This document shows, one piece after another, positions 58,633-64,000 of a stretch of 64,000 bases of DNA. The notes beneath the pieces are model-generated. The model worked only from the letters and a program-made list of their open reading frames with translations. It was not told the origin of the DNA and did not search any database. The stretch lies in the NCBI GenBank assembly GCA_002946415.1, contig NJPS01000070.1:186001-250000 (forward strand). Reading direction: 5' to 3'. Made by a program: the position numbers and the translations under genes. Every line of letters begins with the position of its first letter. Position 1 is the first letter of the stretch. This DNA comes from Rutstroemia sp. NJR-2017a BVV2. Lineage: Eukaryota; Ascomycota; Leotiomycetes; Helotiales; Rutstroemiaceae.

Positions 58633-59908
58633 CTATGGTGCCTTCACAACGACTTCTTTCAACCATTTCTCCAACCCCAACTGCGTCTTCCCCTTTTCCT
58701 CATATTGCAGCATAACATCCAAAATCGGTCCAATATGAGCGCAGTCCTCAGCAATCTCCACCACAACTTTCTCTTCCCCTCCACCACCAGCTTTCCAACC
58801 CTCCTCAAACTTCCCCGCAAACGCACGAATCGGATCGACGAAAATTTCATCTGCACCGCCATACATCCATACGTTGCTGACTAGCTTATGCATACCCTCC
58901 CACCAGGAAGGCGGAGCAAGTAGCGGCTCATTATACTCGTTCCCACCCGACACCACATCCGGAACCATCTCTCCCTCTACCGTCCCAAGAAACATACCTC
59001 CCCATTTGCGAAGAGAACTCTCTACACAAACATCTTTCTCCGCATTTCTTACGTAGCTATCATGCGTAGTATCGAAGCTTACCCACGGACTAATCAGAAC
59101 TGCACCTCTAAGAGGGGCAGAGATCGCCAGCTCCGGAATCCCATCATGCGGCTGTTGCAAGTGCGAAAGTAGCGATAGAGCAATACTCCCACCGGCTGAG
59201 TCGCCAGCAAGCATGATGCTCGTGGGGGATCTTTTGCCGTCCTGGAGAAGGTAGGACAGCATGCTAGATGCTTCTTTGAGCTGTTGCGGGAATGGCGCTT
59301 CTGGGGCGAGAGAGTAGGCGAGGACGAGAACAGCGATGGATGGGGATCCGGGGCTGGTGAAGAGATCCCCGTTGATGTCTGTGACTAGACGGTGCAGGTA
59401 ATGCATGTGGTCCATTGTACAGGGCTGGGTGTATCCGCCGCCTATATAACGTTAGAACCGACTGACTCCGCTAGAAACTTTGGCGGTTTCTCCAAGACAC
59501 ATATTTGACTTACCATGAAAAAACAGAATCACCACATCAGCATCCTCCCTCCCAAGCCAGTGACCCTTCACATCGTCGCCTGTCACCACCGTCTTCGGTT
59601 CTTCATTTTCTCTCTTGCAAAACTCTTCATATATCTCTCCAGTAGGTTTATGCAAATACCGCGTTTGAGAAATCGTAAGATCGGCAAGCATAGAGCGGAT
59701 TGCGGCATATGCTACATCCTTGTATAATCCTGGAGCACCATTCTTGCTGTTTGAGCGAATGGGGGCACTGAGGAGTCGGACGATGGCGGCGGATACTGTG
59801 TGGGTTAGGGCTGCCTGATGACGGTAGATTTGGTTTGAACGCACCGATTTTGCTGCCGAAGGAGAGGAGGTCGATGGTGCTGGGGGGATTGTGGGAGGGG
59901 TCGGACAT
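58633..59908 (-). CDS. Alpha/beta hydrolase, hormone-sensitive-lipase type esterase
   Basis: Three exons proposed: 59908-59845, 59810-59514, 59441-58633; 389 aa. The oxyanion motif HGGGY is formed across the second splice (HG/GGYTQP). The nucleophile Ser is in LAGDSAGGSIALSLL, the acid is probably Asp in GGADEIFVDP, and the His is in CAHIGPIL. This is the HSL (GDSAG) branch of esterases, common in fungal secondary-metabolite clusters and detoxification. Splice 1 is odd. The 5' part SFGSKI joins in frame to ALTHTVSAAIVRLL only if a 34-nt intron (59844-59811) is removed; otherwise the gene has a frameshift. No signal peptide. The start is chosen because PSTIDLLSFGSK is the usual N-terminus of this group. 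Confidence 0.8.
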
Positions 59909-60972
59909 TATGACGGGTGTTGCTAGGGCGACGGGGAAGAAGAAAGTAAACTCCTATGCAATGAAGAACGAGCGTGAAAGAGATTAAAGTCGAGTAAAGA
60001 ACTGGGAACAGAGAAATATAAAAATGGAGGAACAGAGACAAGAAGAGAGAAATCCTCCCAGATATGCCGCTGGCAGCTACACGCGACGCGACGCCGATCA
60101 CATTGCTGTCGCTGAGAGTGGGAGATGATATCACGTGGCTTAAAATGGCAGGAACGGAAGTGATGAAACGTGATTACTAGCTCAGCCGCATTGAAACCGC
60201 GTGGCTGGAGTTCAAGAGATTATTTCCCTCACGCAAACTTCGATTACGCAACCATCAGCCCAGCGGTCTCAGCCTTGTCTCTAGTCTATATTAAGTTAGA
60301 TTGCTCGACTTCAAGGTTCGCCGGCCACTGGTTGCTCAGCTACGAGGGATGTTTTGTTGCTTAAAATAAATATTGTTACCTCACACCACCGAAACCCGAG
60401 ATAATCTGGTCCACTCGTTTTACATCAACCAAGCAAATCCCAAGCATTTAAGCAAGATTTCCGGGAAGCGAAGGGAAAAAGCTTGGATGCAGTCACGTGT
60501 CACTCTACCCAAATCCAAATACGAATGAAGCGACGAGTAAACTGCGTAGTCCGAGGAAAATACGCGTAAACTACGACGAACGAACCAGCCACGCATCTTA
60601 GCATAGCCTCTTTTTTACCTGAGCCTGTCTTGTTGACTTTTATCATCCATAACGAGGGAAAGATTTCTATTCTACACAGTACACTTCTCTTCTTCATCCT
60701 CTTTCTCCATTTCTGCTCTAGCTGCACATCATCGTCGCAGTCTGACGTACATATTTATCACTTATCAGCTGGCCCATCAAGTGTCCTATCAGCTTGCAAA
60801 GAGACCACTCAGCCTTTCATCAACGGCGATCGCACTCATCCACCCATCCACTCATCCACTCATCCACACATACGAGCGAACGAGCGAACGAGCGACGACA
60901 TCTAGCAGACTGCTACAGACCCACGATCTGCTCCGCAAGCAGCAGTAAAACAAACACAAGCATCCCCTCATC
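59909..60972. other. Divergent promoter, hydrolase / MARVEL gene
   Basis: About 1.06 kb. The probable leader of the plus-strand gene holds CATCCACT repeats (about 60838-60867) followed by GAGCGAAC repeats (about 60873-60896). No gene recognised. Confidence 0.5.
60838..60896 (+). repeat. CATCCACT and GAGCGAAC repeats in leader
   Basis: Two adjacent short tandem arrays with 8-bp periods, 77 bp upstream of the MARVEL-protein ATG. Confidence 0.75.
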
Positions 60973-61863
60973 ATGGAGTTCAACATACACAACCTCCAGA
61001 AATATAAACTGGCTGTACACATCTTTCAAGCCGTTTTGATGGTAACAACATGGGTTTTGGATATTGTAGTTATGCGATCGACCGCGATTATTGATGGCAG
61101 ATTAGGATGGAATTTCGGTCTGGTATGTTCTACCATTCAAAACGTCTGGATGAATATTTTTCTGATCACTCAATCTAGACCTTCCTCACAATACCTGCGA
61201 TCATATATCTTACCATGACACCACGATTTCCACGAACGAGAAAACTTGCGAACCCACATGCCCTGCTAGTCATTGACTTTCTCTATTGTATAATGTGGCT
61301 GTCGGCTTTCGCTGCGGTCGCAAACTGGAATGGAACCGGAAAATGTAAGGGCGGATGTAATGTCAGCAAGGCAGTTGTCGCAATAGGTGTCTTCTTATGG
61401 TATGTTTGCAATATATGTTTGGAAACCCGCGTCGCTAGAAGCAGTGCTAACGTAGGACTACAGGTTCGCATGGATCATCTCAACAACCATGTCAATCTAC
61501 GGCTTGGTGTACTACAGAAGAGAAGGATATCTCCCAGGGGCAACTCGAGTCCCACACAATGCCAACATGATCGATCCCGACAAGGAGGCTTTCTCCACTG
61601 CTCCTCACGACGACGAATATGCCCCGGTACATAACGCCGATGAGCACGAACTGCACGATGATGGATTCTCAGGAGCTTCAACACATGCCCCAGATTATGA
61701 ATCAACTTATGGAGGTTCATACAGACCACCAACTGCTCATGATGAGTCGACTTCTTATACGGGGTATAGCGCATCGGCTTACAGTTCGCAAAATTCTCGT
61801 ACAGGGAGAGCGCAGTTCCCTTCGGGAAATTACGATAATCTTCCTGTTATTGGTGAACCTTGA
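60973..61863 (+). CDS. MARVEL-domain integral membrane protein
   Basis: Three exons: 60973-61122, 61179-61399, 61464-61863; 256 aa. It has four hydrophobic segments at about residues 15-35, 50-65, 80-103 and 117-137, the usual MARVEL four-helix layout. Between helices 3 and 4 is a short loop (WNGTGKCKGGCNVSKAV) with two Cys that may pair. The cytosolic tail (about 138-256) is hydrophilic and rich in Tyr, Ser, Asp and His. Fungal MARVEL proteins of this kind are found in plasma-membrane domains, and most have no assigned role. The second splice forms LWFAWIISTTM and is unambiguous by phase. There is no cleavable signal peptide; the first helix acts as the anchor. Confidence 0.88.
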
Positions 61864-63210
61864 GGGATTCAACATTGAACATTGTGATGTGATGGATAAA
61901 TGTACTATTGATGTTTACAGGATGATTTGGCGTTTTCTCTCTTTTCCTCGTCTGTTACTGTCGCGGTTTGATACCAATGAATGTTGTGGAATATGGATAG
62001 GATAGGCAGGCACATGGTGGATTTGTTGAGAGTGAGGGAGAAATGAGTTGGAGAGATACATGACGGATGTGACTTTGAGAGGACAACACATGTTCGGAGA
62101 AGTGCGTAGCATATGCATAACATGGGTAGTGGGGGGGGGGTGCTGGTGGTGGTATAAGGGAACACCTTACAAATGTGTATTCGGAGCTTTCAGGAATCGA
62201 TTCCAAGGAGATAGGATGGATGGGCTGGGACGGTACATCGGGATGCGTTAACGATCAAATCTCTCTGCACTCGTGCAATGAGTCTGAATGGTTTTATATA
62301 GCAAATAGAAATAAATACAGTCATGAAATATCTATACCTCTGAAACTTTTCAACAGAAAACCTAAGGCTGAATAGTAAAACATTTATCCACGGGCCGAGT
62401 GCTACGGTTTCATCGTACTCGTAGGATGCCCAATATCTGTCTGATATTGATAGCTGCCGTATTTACTCAGTGCTGCAGATGCGAATACAGCATGATAGGT
62501 TGCGAATCATCACGTTCGGACTCAACATGTGGACACGGGCCGAGGGTTTCATGCTGATGGGTTTGCTTTTTCGGTCCTACAAGCGGGTGGAGCGTCGCCC
62601 TGTCTATCTGATTCGATTACGAGGAGCAGAGCAGTGCTTGGCGGAGTGCAGTCGAGAAGGAGAGCAAATGACTTCACCGAGGGGCTGGCTGCTTATGCCA
62701 GTCATTGGGCGATTGGGCGAATGGCAGACGGCGCACTCAACTATTGTATGCAGGGCATCGCGCTGATCTGAGGGGTGGACGAACGAGCGCGAATGGCGGG
62801 GTTACACATACACGTGATGAATACTACGCTGTTGAGATCGAGGGGAAGGGAGGAAAGGGGGAAGGGATCTCACGGGCACGGTTACCCCACCTTCCAACTT
62901 ACTTCCTGTTCCTGTTCTTGCTCCTCTTCCTCTTCCTCTTCCTCTTCTGTTACTCTTGTGCTCTTCTATACAAAAAGTAGAATATTCGTTCAATTTGCTC
63001 CTGCGATAGATTGATTCATTTATTGATTGGATTTACATTGCATTGAGAGATTAGATTTGAGTTGGCTTTACCCACCACATACCTACCTACTACCTCTGCT
63101 GTATACAGTTCACTTCGAGTTGTTGGTACGACTTGAGCATTAGAAGATCAGTCAAAAGACAAGATAGAAAGAAATCATTTGAGCGGTTTAGAAGATATAC
63201 CTCATTCAAG
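61864..63210. other. Intergenic
   Basis: About 1.35 kb between tandem plus-strand genes. A G-run is at 62132-62141 and a CTTCCT-type run at about 62905-62950. Open frames at 62470-62980 lack family features. Confidence 0.5.
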
Positions 63211-64000
63211 ATGTCTCAGGTCAGTATATCTTCTCCTCTCCTCTATGCTTCACCTTCCTCAAGCTACCCCGCACCTCCCCTCCATCTCCACCCCGCTTTC
63301 TCCCTCCTCCTCTCTCAACACCATCCTGACCCCTCACCAGAAAATCACCACCCTCCTCTTCGACTGCGACAACACCCTCGTCCTCTCCGAATCCCTCGCC
63401 TTCGCCGCCTGCGCCGACCTCGCCAATGAGATCCTCTCCGCCCGCGGCATCTCTGACCGCTACACCGGCCCCCAACTCCTGCACGAATTCGTCGGCCAAA
63501 ACTTCCGCGGCATGATCTCCGCTCTCAAAACCAAATACAACTACGAGATGAGCGCCGACGAGCTGGAATCCTACGTCAGCAAGGAAGAAGACCGCGTTAT
63601 TGCCAAACTGGAAGAAGCGCTGCAGCCATGCGACGGCGTTGACCAAGTGCTTGAGGACTTGGAAAAGCAGGGCAAGTACAAGATGGTGGTTGTGAGCTCA
63701 AGTGCGTATAGGAGAGTGAAGGCGAGTGTGGAGAAGGTCGGCCAGGATAAGTATTTCCATGGAGAGATATATTCCGCGGCAACGAGTCTGCCGAAGCCGA
63801 CGAGTAAGCCGGATCCGGCGATTTATCTCTTTGCGATGGAGAAGTTGGGGGTCAAGGCGGCGGAGTGTGTGGCGATTGAGGATTCGAAGAGTGGTGCGAC
63901 AGCGGCGGTTAGGGCGGGGATTCCGACAGTGGGGTATGTGGGGAGTTATGAGGTGGATGAGAGGGAGAGGATGGTGAAGTTGTTGACGGAGGTGGGGTGT
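63211..64000 (+). CDS. HAD-superfamily phosphatase (3' end outside window)
   Basis: Exon 1 is only 9 coding bases (63211-63219, MSQ). Exon 2 runs from 63341 through the window edge. HAD motif I is LLFDCDNTLVLSES (nucleophile Asp11, acid Asp13), motif II is VVVSSSAYRRV, motif III is in KPTSKPDPAIYLFA, and motif IV is VAIEDSKSGATAAVRAG. The helical cap between I and II (subclass I) resembles beta-phosphoglucomutase and small sugar-phosphate phosphatases. The physiological substrate is unknown. The first intron (63220-63340, donor GTCAGT) is supported because the downstream frame needs an ATG and MSQ gives one in phase. Strong C-to-G third-position shift within exon 2. Stop codon not in the window. 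Confidence 0.85.

Noticed and set aside
1..64000. CRISPR arrays, rRNA, tRNA, intact transposons
   Set aside because: No regularly spaced identical repeats, no rRNA-like stretch, no cloverleaf that I could fold by eye, and no transposase or reverse-transcriptase frame.

Overview
The window is nuclear DNA from a filamentous ascomycete. Genes are single units split by short GT-AG introns (about 35-250 nt, mostly 45-75), intergenic spaces are long, and the families (CBM1 mannanase, Zn2Cys6 regulator, NRPS-like reductases, Gfo/Idh galacturonate reductase paired with a keto-deoxy-galactonate aldolase) are typical of Pezizomycotina. A plant-associated Leotiomycete (Botrytis/Sclerotinia relatives) is my guess, an inference from gene content. 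I see no rRNA, tRNA, CRISPR or intact transposon.

Layout. 0-9.4 kb: the 3' part of a conserved fungal gene, an F-box-like protein, a secreted CBM1-GH5 mannanase, a GNAT acetyltransferase and a small secreted protein. 9.4-20.7 kb: a largely gene-poor block holding only a divergent pair, a FAD amine oxidase-like enzyme and a glutathione-peroxidase-type thiol peroxidase. The rest of that block carries a recurring non-coding arrangement: a TATA box followed about 120-300 bp later by a cluster of GCTGT words. 20.7-46.8 kb: a likely metabolic cluster with two NRPS-like adenylation-thiolation-reductase enzymes, an aldo/keto reductase, a secreted GMC oxidoreductase, a Zn2Cys6 regulator and a Zn-dependent alcohol dehydrogenase. 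49.8-53.9 kb: the divergent galacturonate-catabolism pair (reductase and aldolase) around a shared promoter. 54.4-59.9 kb: a multi-exon protein with a STAND-type N-terminus, a decayed cytochrome P450 and an alpha/beta hydrolase. 61-64 kb: a MARVEL membrane protein and the start of a HAD phosphatase.

How the genes may work together. The cluster enzymes form a plausible acid-aldehyde-alcohol loop. The two carboxylic acid reductases make aldehydes. The AKR and ADH reduce aldehydes to alcohols. The secreted GMC enzyme could re-oxidise alcohols outside the cell and release H2O2. This is the enzyme set described for aryl-alcohol redox cycling in wood-rot fungi, here next to one candidate regulator. 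The mannanase and the galacturonate pair point to a lifestyle of feeding on plant cell walls.

Exon boundaries were derived by hand from splice-site phase. Coordinates for spliced genes span first to last coding base, and exons are listed in the evidence.
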